Shown: piece by piece, positions 32,904-44,125 of the stretch | Layout: every line of letters starts with the position of its first letter | How positions within the stretch are numbered: position 1 is the first letter of the stretch | Assembly (NCBI GenBank): GCA_917880885.1 | Contig: OU862917.1 | Coordinates: 49,832,727 to 49,896,726 of the forward strand | Source of the DNA: Limnephilus marmoratus | Lineage: Eukaryota > Arthropoda > Insecta > Trichoptera > Limnephilidae | Length of the DNA stretch: 64,000 nt | Direction of reading: 5' to 3' | Made by a program: the position numbers and the translations under genes | The notes under the pieces: model-generated | Told to the model about the DNA's origin: nothing | Seen by the model: the letters and a program-made list of their open reading frames with translations, nothing else | Database searches by the model: none

Positions 32904-34190
32904 AAAATATTATACTTGTATATTATACTAGGCGGTACATCCTCTCTGCACATCCCTTCGCGGACACTTAGTTATATTTTGTGTAAGTAGATATACCCTA
33001 TTTTCCTAAACCGACTGCATATTGTAAGTAAGCCGATGGGTAAACTGTCGGGGATTAACTGTCATGCAACCCTTTATTAAGTATCCAACACCACCATTTA
33101 TATTTTAATCAATATTTTCAACGCGTTCCTTATACGCATTGAAAATATTACCAATCAAAATATTTTAATACACGACTTGTAAGCATTTTTTTAACCCTTT
33201 CCACCCGTAACCCCCGGGGAATAAAAAGGCAGTTGAATTTGCACAATTCTGCTGAAATAACATTCGTACCTGTAACCGACTGGTATTTTTCGGTAGCTTC
33301 ATAAGCACATTTAAATTGTTGTAAAATAATACCAACGCTTTAACAAAAAAACAGCGCTGAATCACGCGCTAAAATAATATTACAATAAAAACGATGTCAA
33401 GGCAGGATATTACGATAGCGTTAATCGAAATACATTTAAGGAATTATTGCAGTAATCTAACTTAATGAGAAAACGAACCAAAAACTTATTTTGTGGTAAA
33501 ATTGGTAGGAATTTGTGGCTATCTCGCGGGTTGTTTAATTTCCAGGCGGCATGTATGCCGAGTGGTGCGAAGTGCTGCATGGAGGAGGTACTTCTCGAAT
33601 AATCGATGGAAAGAAGGTCATTGGTACAAAGGAAATATTTATAAGTACTTCGAATAAAACTACTCGACGTAATAACGTATGTCGAAAATTATAATGCGGC
33701 AAACTTGTTAATGTTTTAATGTACCAATAAAATAAGCTATAATATGTAATTTTGTAATACAAAACAATTATTTGAAACGTAGATTTAACAAGCAAAATTA
33801 TAATATGTTGCCATTGATGTAAGTGATAATGAAAATTCATTAGAATATTTATCTAAAATTTTTAAAAATAAATCAGGAGTTATTATTTTTATCTGGCAGT
33901 AATTTATTTTATTTAATTTAATAATTTATGTAAAGTCTATGCATAAAAATCTTGTCTTAAACGTTAGTTTATCAATTAAAAAATAATAATTAATATTTGA
34001 CAAGTTAAAGTATTTTACCAAAAAATGTAGAAAAAATTTGTCTCGACGCCACCTAATGGGAGATTTAGCACTTACAATGCCTTTTCCATATAAAAATAAA
34101 GTTGGTTGTTTGCAGGTGGAAAAATGTAATAAATAGTAATTGTTGAATGAAACACTAGTATGTATTGAATTATTTGGCGGGTAGGAGATA
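32904..34190. other. No recognised gene
   Basis: AT-rich. The open frames (33165-33365 and 33535-33840, minus strand) have no recognisable domain. Confidence 0.4.
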
Positions 34191-34191
34191 A

Positions 34192-34266
34192 GCTGACGTA
34201 GCTCAATGGTTAAAGAGCAGTTGACTGGATATCAGAAGGACGCGGGTTCGAGTCCCGTCGGCGGCA
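34192..34266 (+). tRNA. tRNA-like sequence; gene or tRNA-derived repeat unclear
   Basis: The 75-base stretch can take a cloverleaf: acceptor 6 of 7 pairs (one G-T, one A-G mismatch), D stem GCTC/GAGC, anticodon stem 4 of 5 pairs, T stem GCGGG/CCCGT around TTCGAGT. The A box (TAGCTCAATGG) and B box (GGTTCGAGTCC) are good. The anticodon position would read GGA, but position 37 is T rather than a purine and there is no long variable arm as expected for tRNA-Ser. It may be a tRNA pseudogene or SINE head. Confidence 0.45.
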
Positions 34267-34984
34267 TGTATCTTTTCTCGGGAGATTTTTTCAATGTAGA
34301 TGAGTGGTTCAGGCTAATAATTATTGCTTATAATAATTGTTACCCTTCGTACTATGCATAAAAATCTTATCTTAAACATTAATTTATCAATTAAAAAAAA
34401 TAATTAATGATGTAAGTATATGAAGTATATGAACAGAATAATGTCAATGTTTTCACGGTCCTTCTCACTAGGTTGATCTGTTCTGAGGCGGCGGCCTGTA
34501 GTTTTTAGTTACTAGTTGTATTTAGTATTTAGTTTCTAGTTACTAAAAAATACAAAAATAGTTTACTGAACATATCAATAATTCGCCAAATTGATTGAGC
34601 GGCTTTTCTTATTGAATTGATACATGTTAATGATCAAAATAACAAGTTGTACGTCCTGTGAAAGTCCCGACAAAGTTCAAATCAAGGCAGAAATAAAAGT
34701 TTGGCAAAGAAAGAGTTCTCTTCCTTCGCAGAGAATCACGAGTTTGCCATTTGTCGGGAAAGTTTATTTTAATTTTGCTTGTTTGAAGGGTTTCCTTGTA
34801 GCAACGGTGGAAGTAGAGACGATACAGTTGATGCAGAAAGGGTTTATTTGGAATGAAGAAGGAGTTTTCATTTGATTCTCATATGACCTTTCTCTACGAA
34901 ACTTTGATTTCTAACGAAAATTGGGAACGTTTGACTGGTTTATCTACTTTGTAGTTATAAATAAGATTGGAGAGATATGTTATA
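34267..34984. other. No recognised feature
   Basis: AT-rich; an 83-codon plus-strand frame (34624-34875) shows no known motif. Confidence 0.4.
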
Positions 34985-35068
34985 AGTTTGTACAGCGCTC
35001 TTGAGGTGATTTCTTTTTACAAAAACGGCGCTATACAAGTCATTCAAATATTATTATTATTAAAAACT
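34985..35068 (+). repeat. LINE 3'-UTR motif with (ATT)n tail
   Basis: Reads 'gtacagcgctcttgaggtga', then 'aaaacggcgctatacaag' and an ATT microsatellite, the plus-strand version of the 3' end at 24367-24445. Confidence 0.6.
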
Positions 35069-35082
35069 TTTTATTATTTTTT

Positions 35083-35252
35083 TACGAATAACCCAACAAT
35101 ATTTGAAAATCTCCTACAACCACCACAGAAAGCCGAAAATATTGCTTGTGTTGTGATGGAGGACTTAGCCAGCCGAGGAATCGAACACGCGACGCCCGGA
35201 TGGGACCCAAGCGCGATGCTCACTCAACCACTGACCGGTCTATTAATATTGT
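35083..35252 (-). repeat. tRNA-derived SINE S1, best copy
   Basis: On the minus strand 'ggtcagtggttgagtgagca' is a pol III A-box-like head and 'tgttcgattcc' a B box, followed by the shared S1 body down to 35083. The anticodon arm region is degenerate, as in SINEs. Confidence 0.65.
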
Positions 35253-35393
35253 TAGTTTCCATTATCTACGTGTAAACTGTATAAAAATAAAAAATAGCAG
35301 TAAAACAATATTTTAAGAATTACTTTGCATTTTAAAATATTTTCAGAACTTATTGAAATACATAAATCAATACTGTTGTGAATAATAGTATCT

Positions 35394-36170
35394 AATAATA
35401 TCGATAGCGGAAATGTGAAATGCTGTAAAGGACAAGAAATCCAAAAATGAGTTAAACATGTCGTTTTTCTTAATTTTTTTTGTCTCATTCGTCGTCGAAA
35501 TATTTCTAATAAAATAAGACCACGTGCATTGTACGAAGCAGGGACCGCGCCCGCACGCGCGGAACGAATTTTCGAAAAAAAAATTTAAATGCGATTTTAA
35601 TCCTTATGTATACATAAGAAACTGTATGAAGGACAAGGTCAGAATCGCTTGCGTCAATATCGTTCGTGATTGGCCAAAAGTATCATTCAACTGGCAACAC
35701 CAGAATATTTTTAAATGAATTATCTATGGAATGTGGCTGTTAAATTTTGCCGCGATTTCAACTGTCGAAAAGTGATATCTCATATCCGTGTGATAGTTCA
35801 CAGAAAAATCGAAAAACGCAAGTAATGTTGTTTTTCTAGATATTTTATTGTTCAAGGAAAGTGTTTCGGTACATAAAATGTACTACAGCTCAAAAAAAAT
35901 ACACAAAAAATAGTTCAAAGTGATGCATTCCGTAATTTCCAGTATGCAATAAAAGATGAAGAAGTGCATGGCTCTCCACAGAGAATTTACAAAAAATGTT
36001 AAAAATTACGAACGATCTATTCAATGTTAATTTTTCAATAAAAAATCATAATTATAAATCTACAAAAACAGAAGTTACGATTTAAAAAAAAAAAAACTTT
36101 ATTTTCCCTCTTCTCAACAGTACCAATTTTGTCCTTTACAGCATTTCAAATTTCCGTAATCGATGTTAAT
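35394..36170. mobile_element. Candidate TIR element of about 780 bp
   Basis: The left end (35394-35435) contains 'gaaatgtgaaatgctgtaaa' and 'ggacaa', and the right end (36129-36170) holds the inverted match 'ttgtcc' plus 'tttacagcatttcaaatttc', continuing outward through ATCGAT. The arms match over about 42 bp with few changes. I could not define a target duplication. A 64-codon open frame inside (35524-35718) has no family motif. It may be a non-autonomous DNA transposon. Confidence 0.5.
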
Positions 36171-37378
36171 ATACAAAGTAGCAGTTAAAAACCCACTCCG
36201 CAGGTTTTTGCTGCTAGGCCCTGCGGGCGGCTTTTAGTTCGGCTTCGCTTGGTGTGAGTGTTTGAGACCATTTTATAAATCCGATAGGAACTGGTTCCTA
36301 AAATAGCCACTTCCTCGGATCTACTGTGATCCGGTGACAGCTAGTCACCGTCGGTGACTCACCGAGACAAAGTAACAGTGACAAAGTAACAGTGCCAAAG
36401 TAACCGTGTCAAAGTAACCGAGACATGCAATAATGTTATGTGTGATTTATAACAACTTCGTCAAGTATTGCCGTCAAATCCGTAAGGATACTAAAAATTT
36501 ATAAATCCGTAGCAGTTTTACATAGGGGGAAACATTCACGTGCGAGCTGCTGACGGAAGTAGTGACATCTTGTGCCGAATTCTTGAATTTGAAACCGAAT
36601 TATAACAGTAGCTTTGTGTGAAATTCCACGTACACAAATGTTATTTGAAGCACGGCCGTTGAGCGTGGCGTCCGACATGCACTCGTGGCTGGGTTCTGAA
36701 ATTCAACCACACAGTTGCTAGCCTATTAATACTGTTTGATGATGATGATGATTATTAAAATGGAAAGAACATTACATTTTAAGTTTCATAAGTTGTGAAA
36801 GGCGAACTTTTAGAGAAACAGGGATAGATATTAAGCTAATATTATTATTATAATGTAGAACGAAGTTAGTTCGTGGAAATCATGTGTTTCGTATTATGAT
36901 AAGAACTTCTTCTTAGTCTGTGCGAGAGTTTTCAATACAAAGAGAAAAGAACGTTATTTATCTTGAACGTCGTGTTACAGCATTCTGTTTGAATCTTCGA
37001 AACATTTCATAAAATTTCATCAAAGAAAGGTCAATTAAGAAGTGAAAACTAGTTTAACACTCCTATTTATTGATATTTTAGACAGGTTTTGCTAGAACAC
37101 GAGCGAAACTTTTCAGTCCCAAGCGAAACCTGAAACGGGTCACACGACAAAGTGTTTGCTTTCTATGAAAACATAATAGAAAATTAATTATGGACTCGAT
37201 AAATTTCTATAGGGAATTTCGCAAAGGTAAAACTATGTGACGGGAATTTTTAATTAGATTGTCTATTTTAGTTAGATTATGAATTCTTCCCTTCTTAAAA
37301 CTTGGATAGAATATTTCAGTCTATATTATAAAAAGCAATTAGGAAGTTTCTAGATAGAGCGAATTAAGTAACACGTTT
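36171..37378. other. No recognised gene; short minisatellite inside
   Basis: Apart from the 14-bp tandem repeat at 36366-36421 and a GC-richer patch near 36190-36240, I see no coding or structural signature. Confidence 0.4.
36366..36421. repeat. 14-bp tandem repeat, four units
   Basis: Units read gacaaagtaacagt, gacaaagtaacagt, gccaaagtaaccgt and gtcaaagtaaccga. Confidence 0.8.
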
Positions 37379-37706
37379 TTTTTACATTAGCTCCATATAG
37401 GAGGCTCTGAGAAAAACAATTTCCCTCAGGGTCTATGTCATTTTAGGAAAAAGGGTATGCGTCCGGTTGGAGAGGTCAAAATCAAAATCAAAATCCTCAA
37501 CAAGTCTCTTTCGATCTGGCCCGCTACGCAGAAGGTGGACATATACATCCGTCGCTAGGACCTTGAAAAATCTCACTCCGTGAACCCGGACACCCCTGCT
37601 AAGTCACCAAACGTAGCGAACCAATTGGGATGACCTATGGCAGAGGTGTTGGTTATACAATAAATGATTCCCGGACGGCGATCCTCATTTCCGCCTCCCA
37701 AATTGA
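37379..37706 (-). repeat. SH SINE-like element, copy 4
   Basis: On the minus strand it starts at 'caatttgggaggcgg' (37706), passes the 'acgtttggtgacttagcag' block and ends in the hairpin tail at 37379-37440. The inner stem is intact, while the right outer strand is mutated. Confidence 0.65.
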
Positions 37707-39290
37707 AACAAACTTAAAGGTCGCTCAATATCATTGGACTTGCGCACCCATTTAAATAATATTAAAGAGATTCTGTCAACAAGTTATGATAATTACTTGC
37801 ATAACTATCTACAAATAGACCAAGTCACTAATTGAAAATACTTCCAAGAGTTAACCTCAGTGAAAATTAATATATTCATAAGAGAAATTAGCCTCCTGGA
37901 GCGCTTTGGTCCAAGTACACGTTTACAGTGAGGGAATTAGAATATGTTTACAAATTCTAGCCCGAATTAATATGATTTTCCTCGTTTAATGAAGTACCTA
38001 GAGGCATTTTCCCCGAGGACATAAGAGAGCGGACATAAAATACTTGTAACTTAATTCATAATAACAGACCCTCACAGTTAACAGTGAACAGCCGGCCTCT
38101 GTAGTACGTCACGTCATTATCCCATCATGGGAAAAGGAAAATATTTCTCCAAACACATTTTTATTTTGACATGCGATATGCTTATTAAAATACGACTTGT
38201 TTACTGGACTACGTTAAATACCGTACGTGTACATATACTTATACAACGTAATCACAATAAATTATAAAAGGTGCGGTGAAATTAGCTCCCGATTTGGTTG
38301 GTGTATGAGGAGGTTGTCTGCAACTTTTTTGATGAAAATTTAATATATTTAAATATTATGTCTTAAAAAACATATTCATGTAGATTAACAAACGCTGAAT
38401 CTGAATATATAAGTTTTAATATGCATAGAATTTATAAATCGTCAGTTAAAAGCGAATAAAACACCATCACATTAAAACACACTATTTAATTGGTGCGACT
38501 GAATCTGCCGACTGTGACATCACGTGTTCAAAAATTCAAAAATTTCTTTCCTCAATATACCCTAATTAATATGAAACATTTGTAAAAAACATGAAATTTC
38601 GTTGTAGGAGCCTAATTTTATAAAAGCAAGTGATATTGTTTTAAATAAATATTTATTATGAAAATAATTCAAATGCTGAAATAGGCCACATAAAAAATGG
38701 TGTCGATAGATTTTTTTACTAAGATTACGAAAATGTTAGTAAATTTTTTTAGAAATATACAGTTTTTTTTATTTTTAAATAAATAAATGCATTATTTGGG
38801 CTCGTGACGTCACTACATGAAAATGTTCCTATTAATTTTGTAAAATTCCACACTGATTTATTTTTTTATATGGCTACACTTTCATTTGAGGCGAATTTTT
38901 GAATTTGACATTTAACGTTCACTAGATTTATTGTTTGTTCTCTGCGAACTTATAATTTGGTTTGACTTTTTGACAGATGTTCTAAAGAGAACCCCGTACA
39001 TTTTACGTTGTCTGTACGTGTTTTAGAGGTATAACGGTAGTGGTGCTGATTTTAACAAAATCAAATTTTATAATATTTATTATTATTATTATAATTTACA
39101 AGTACAAGTATATTACATTGGATTTAGTAATATAGACATTGAACATTATAATGATTTATGATCAATAAGATGGATCAAGGAAAAAAATATTTATGAGATG
39201 TAATATTTTTGGTATGCCTGGTTATTCTCCTCAGCCCTTTCATGTGGAAAACGTTCTTTTTTTTAAATGATTTTCGGCTATGTAATTATT
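37707..39290. other. No recognised gene
   Basis: AT-rich sequence with no signature seen on either strand. Confidence 0.4.
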
Positions 39291-39342
39291 TTCGTTATTT
39301 GTTTTTGGGGTGTTGTGCCGTGTTGCGCTACCTCCTTCTTTA

Positions 39343-39395
39343 GCCAACGTTTCGGACATCGTTGCAGTGTCCATCATCAGGGCAGATCCGGCAGA
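39343..39395 (-). ncRNA. Hammerhead motif in inverted left arm of PLE-A
   Basis: Complementary copy of the motif at 41223-41270, with CTGATGA, stem II and GAAA all kept. Confidence 0.6.
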
Positions 39396-39456
39396 TCCGG
39401 TAGATGTGTAATTTTTAGTCGTGAAGTGTGTGCTTATTTACTTCGAAGCGATACCG

Positions 39457-40519
39457 CGGTGTACTTTTTGAGCAAGTGGAAGGAGTTGCGATGGGCAGTC
39501 CATTGTCGCCAGTACTTGCCAACTTTTTTATGGAGAAGTTTGAAGAAGTGGCACTCGACACAGCTTCAGCTGTTCCCAAGGTATGGTGGCGTTATGTTGA
39601 CGATGTCTTCGCCATCTGGCCTCATGGAACAGAGAAACTGAATGAATTTCTGAATCATCTTAATTCACTCCACAGTAAAATCAAGTTCACAATGGAAGTA
39701 GAAAACGATGCGAAAATCCTGCCTTTTCTAGATGTGGAGGTGATGCGAAAAGAAGATGGTAATCTAGGACACACTGTATATAGAAAACCAACGCACACAA
39801 ATCGGTATTTACATGCCGATTTGCATCACCACCCAGCGCAGAAGAGAGGACTTATCCATACGTTGGTGACGCGAGCGACCAGAATATGTGAAGAAACTAA
39901 AATTGGAGCAGAACTTACAAAGCTGACCGATGCACTGGAACGCAACGGTTACCCAGCTAGTCAGACAAGGCAAATCATGAGAGCCAAATCTACACCAAAT
40001 GAAGACAGAGCTAAACAAGAGTTAAAAGGCTGCGCTTTCCTGCCTTACGTTCACAATGTGACAGACAGAATCGCCAGGCTGTTGAGAAAAGATAGCATCA
40101 AGACTGTCTTCGGTGCCACAACTAAAATTCAAGACCTACTGAGGTCTGCAAAGACTAAGTTTCCTCTGGAAGCAGATGGAGTGTATAAACTCAGCTGTTC
40201 CGGATGTGACAAGGTTTATGTAGGTCAAACAGAGAGGACGATCTCCAAAAGGATAGCAGAACACTTTCGTGCTTGCAAACTCGGCCACCCTGATAAATCG
40301 GCAATCGCTGAGCACTTAATCGAAACCGGCCATTACTTTGGATTTGTTCCTGAGGTCTTGGGAAGACCCAAAACTTATAGAGCACGCCTAATTACGGAGG
40401 CAATTGAAATCTACAAAAGTCCTTTTAATATTAATAGAGACGACGGAGCTAAGCTCAATAGCTCTTGGTATCCGGTGATTGACGGCTACACCAAAGCTAA
40501 ACACCAAAAACATGTCTAA
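39457..40519 (+). CDS. Penelope reverse transcriptase (partial) with GIY-YIG endonuclease
   Basis: An uninterrupted frame of about 355 codons (the frame stays open back to 39428 through the inverted arm, with no genuine ATG start). Near its start GVAMGSPLSPVLANFFME is RT motif 4/B and RYVDDVFAIW is the catalytic YxDD-type motif. LPFLDVEV and VYRKPTHTNRYLHADLHHHP follow, typical of Penelope RTs. The C-terminal GIY-YIG nuclease has GVYKL and VYVGQTERTISKR with the downstream EH and ITEAIEI blocks. The protein would prime reverse transcription at nicked DNA. The fingers and the first catalytic aspartate motif are missing, so it cannot be an active RT by itself. That it stays open over 1 kb suggests a fairly recent copy. 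The stop is at 40517-40519. Confidence 0.9.
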
Positions 40520-41150
40520 GTATACAGTAAGGCCAGCTCGTGGTAAACCATTTTTTTGTGTTATAACTTTATATTGACTAAATTTGCTTTAACCAGTGTA
40601 ATTCTAATTCTAGTAAAATTCACTTAATATTAATTGAGCAAAAAAAAAACCATGTCTAAGTATATAGTAATGCGAGCTCGTGGTAAACCATTTTGATTTA
40701 TATTGACTAAATTCGCTTTAACCATTGTAATTCTATTTCTTAAATTCTTACCATTGTGATTTCTAATTTTAGAATTAATTAAGAGATGGAGCCACTTCGG
40801 TCGGCATCTCGTAAACCGACTTGCCCCTGACTAGCATAAATACCACGTTTTAATGAACTTTCTATTCCGTTCCGCGGCGACGACGCCACTGCTTGTCACG
40901 ATTATTTTGTACTGGTGAAAGTTAACAATTGTAATTTTTTTATTGTATTTTATTTTTTCTTAAATTCTTACCATTGTGATTTCTAATTTTAGATTTCATT
41001 AAGAGATGGAGCCACTTCCGTCGGCATCTCGCAAACGGACTTGCCCCTGGCTAGCATAAATACCACGTTTTAATGAACATTCTATTCCGTTCCGCGGCGA
41101 TGACGCCACTGCTTGTCACGAGTATTTTGTACTGGTGAAAGTTAGTGGTG
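40511..41150 (+). repeat. Tandem duplications in the PLE-A 3' UTR
   Basis: 'catgtctaagtata' with 'gctcgtggtaaaccatttt' occurs at 40511 and 40651. 'gagatggagccacttc' through 'cgccactgcttgtcacga' occurs at 40785-40900 and 41005-41120. The two long blocks are nearly identical, pointing to recent duplication. Confidence 0.8.
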
Positions 41151-41222
41151 CTGGCGACACGGTATCGCTTCGAAGTAAATAAGCACACACTTCACGACTA
41201 AAAATTACACATCTACCGGATC

Positions 41223-41270
41223 TGCCCTGATGATGGACACTGCAACGATGTCCGAAACGTTGGCTAAAGA
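41223..41270 (+). ncRNA. Hammerhead ribozyme motif (PLE-A)
   Basis: CTGATGA (41227-41233), stem II GGACA/TGTCC (41235-41239, 41249-41253), GAAA (41254-41257), short stem III, GTT as NUH triplet (41259-41261), then GGC that can pair with GCC before the core. All conserved core bases are present. Confidence 0.7.
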
Positions 41271-41316
41271 AGGAGGTAGCGCGACACGGCACAACACCCC
41301 AAAAACAAATAACGAA

Positions 41317-41818
41317 AATGCTTTTGGCCGTGAAAATCTTAAAACTATGTAATTATTGTTTTTTCGCGCCTATAAAATTATGTCCCGTCTTTCCGGTTTA
41401 TAAAAAAATGGCTTGATTTTTCGGATTGAAATTTTCAAAAAATCGCCAGGGTTACAATAATACGATTAAAAAATACATAATGACTCAGAATATTTGCATA
41501 AACCGAAAAAAAATAAAAAAAATTGTTGCAAGTGGCCTATTGTAATTATTCAAATTGACTCTCTTTTGTCAGCTAATTTGAAATTAATGTATTACGAATT
41601 TAATTTATTTCCAATCGGCTATTCATATTGAATTTTTCACATTTAAAAATATTTCAACCGGAATGCTTTCTATATCTTTTCGAATTTTTTTTACAACTAC
41701 TTTAGAATCGCCTGTGCTTCACTAACAAGACCAAATATGCTAGATATTTTTTTTTTCTTTAATCTCTTTCAAAAGCTCAATACTAAAAAGTCAAAGTTAC
41801 TTTTGGGTATGGCTTAGT
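41317..41818. other. No recognised feature
   Basis: A short PLE-A-related flank to about 41345 (including 'cttttggccgtgaaaatctt'), then AT-rich sequence. Confidence 0.4.
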
Positions 41819-41819
41819 T

Positions 41820-41915
41820 GAAAAACGCTATTGTAATGAAATATCACCTCAAAGGCGCTGCAGAAAATAATTTTAGAGTAAATTTCCGCCTCGAGGGTGC
41901 TATACAAAATAGGAA
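41820..41915 (-). repeat. LINE 3'-UTR motif, two partial copies
   Basis: 'atatcacctcaaaggcgctg' and 'ttccgcctcgagggtgctat' are two decayed copies of the motif seen at 24400. Confidence 0.45.
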
Positions 41916-43785
41916 AGTAAATTAAAATTTATTTAAAAGTACGCAAGTAAAAAATAGAAGAGACAAAGCAGAAGTTATTTGCGGATGTTATGGGTGCTGC
42001 AAAAAGGATCAGAGTTTTATGATAAAATGTCAACACTAAGTAATTTCAAGAATTAAAAAAAAAAGGTAGAGTAAACAAAACCAAATAACGTTATATTTAG
42101 AGCGTGAAAGGTGTACCTTGGCCTGAAGATATTGTAGAGGTTTAATGTTATACAAGTACCTACATTCACATTTGAAGTAAAATAATACAAAGCAGCGCTG
42201 TGTCAATGTTACGTTATTATTATTATGTTGTTATAATATGCCAAAAGATTACAATAGCAACAGACAACAAAATCGCAGAATTAAACCCAAATTTTAAATA
42301 GATTATGTTACCAGTACATTTTGTACAAAGTACAAACAATGAATTAAGTGGTGGTAAACATAGTAGTCGTCGCCACGGCTTGTTCAATATACTACATGCA
42401 TGGACATATGAATATATCTGGACCTGCCCTAAGTGAAAAAAGCGTATTATTTCTCCCTCCCCATAACGGTTTCATGGAGCCGGCTCGGCTTTCGAGAGCC
42501 TCGCTTGAATCTAAAAAATGTGACGTCATAATTCTTGTCCTGACCAGCGCCGAGCACGCTTCGTGCATTTTACTCGCTCGCTGAGCTCGTCGCTGATTAC
42601 AGGGGTAAGTAAATTATGAAACATTTGTAAAAGTGTCTTAACTAAATACGGCAACAAAATATTCCTCTGTGAAAAAGGGTGAACTTTCCTTTTCCACATT
42701 TGGACTATGCAAATATGTTAATAAAGTGGCGGGCAATACGCGCTCCCATGTAATTCATTCAAAAGCAGATTTTGCTTTTAAGAACTAAATGGTGATATTA
42801 TAATGCGATATGCCTATATACTGCCAGATTGATTTTTAAACGAATCACAGTCATCTTTCCCCCTCTTCGCCCTCCATAGTTTGGTTTTACCCCTCATCTG
42901 TATCTTCTTGTCTATCCATTTGAATGTCCATTTGGATGTCTATGACTACATGGTATAACAGATGTTCCATCTTATCGTAGCATGACAAGAGGAACGGTAA
43001 TAATAAATGACACAAACAGTGGATATATTTAATTAGTGTAAAATTACTTAAATTTTTTTCTATAAAAATCTTTCAGATGTGTGTTAAAATAAGGAATCCT
43101 CTACCGTACCTACTTAACTGGATAAATAATTTTTCGTCGAACAATAAATAAATAAATAAAATTAATAATATACTTATTTCATAATTTAAATAATAAAATA
43201 TGCGTTACACGTTTGATCGTGGGGGATATTCGGCGTAACCTTTTTAATAACCATGATCATTTTTGGGGTAAGTAATATTAAAAGGAAGTGATCATAAATA
43301 CAGAACACAGGAAATGTTAGGCGTAGGGTTTTAATTAGTGAGTTGGCATCGCGGAGTTCCCAGAAGGCAGCAGACAATATATCCCTCGAGATGTTCCAAT
43401 GTTCCCGGTGGGGGATGGGTGGAGGTGTTAATAGCCTAGCTCACAATCGTCCAACAAAGTCCCCCAGGGGTATGCGGAGCCCGGAGAACAGGGGTACGTA
43501 CTCTACCGACCCAGCTACATAAGTCTACTAGAACAGTAGGTTGGAGGCTGTAGGTGCCGCCCCCTGCCCGCAGTTAATTAGTTCTTCCCATCGCCGCTGA
43601 AGCCTTAATTGGATGTCAAGGGAAGTGAAATCTTTAAAGCAAAGTGGTGTGGTCGGGAAGTATCAGAGAGCGTTCACTTTATCTCATTACCGACATGTTA
43701 TTTCCCTTCGCTAGGGGTCGTTTGACACAGAGTGAGGTGTGAAATCTGACATTGCCAAATCGGTCGATAACTTTACTCTTTCAAT
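41916..43785. other. No recognised gene
   Basis: Mostly AT-rich. A GC-richer stretch at about 43390-43620 without a repeat match could be unique or regulatory sequence, but I see no coding frame. The open frame 42348-42584 has no known motif. Confidence 0.4.
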
Positions 43786-44125
43786 TTCGGTTCCGTTTTT
43801 TATCCCCCGACAAAATATTCCAGACAAAATTTCTCCGACGAAATATCCAACGCACAAAACTCCCTAATCAAAATATCTACTAAAAATCTATACTAACCTA
43901 ACCTAACCTAACAAAAAAATTATACAAAAATAATACAGACATCCTGCAGACTGTAAATTATTGTTAACTGTAATATTTCTGTTCCATTTTATTATTTTTT
44001 AACAATAATTTATTGTTTTTAAAGGATGTCTGTATTATTTTTGTACTTTTTATGTTAGGTTAGGTTAGGTTAAGTTTTGGTAGATATTTTGTTTGGGAAA
44101 TGTTTTGTCGTGAGATAAAAACGCG
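43786..44125. mobile_element. Foldback element with telomere-like core (TF family), copy 2
   Basis: Left arm: units of the form 'gacaaaatattcc' leading into CCTAACCTAACC (43897-43912). Right arm: GGTTAGGTTAGG near 44053 followed by 'gatattttg' and 'tgttttgtcg' units. An inner pair 'aataatacagacatcc' (43930) and 'ggatgtctgtattatt' (44024) also pairs. The outer ends resemble those of the copy at 54345-55885 ('ggttccg' left, 'gataaaaacgcgcattacc' right). No ORF. Confidence 0.68.

Larger units (their letters stand above)
39291..41316 (+). mobile_element. Penelope-like element with inverted termini (PLE-A), best copy
   Basis: Inverted arms 39291-39456 (166 bp) and 41160-41316 (157 bp, lacking one 9-bp 'cagatccgg' repeat) flank a coding region for the end of reverse transcriptase plus a GIY-YIG endonuclease. 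The left arm runs straight into the RT frame at about 39457, so the 5' part of the element was lost and replaced by an inverted terminal copy, a structure known for PLEs. Downstream of the ORF, a ~130-bp block is repeated (from 40511 and 40651) and a ~220-bp block is repeated (40739-40925 and 40960-41150). Both arms carry a hammerhead motif. Confidence 0.88.

Noticed and set aside
39267..39641. Separate gene starting in the left PLE arm
   Set aside because: It is a shadow frame over the inverted terminal repeat and the RT frame. The +3 frame with RT motifs is the real one.
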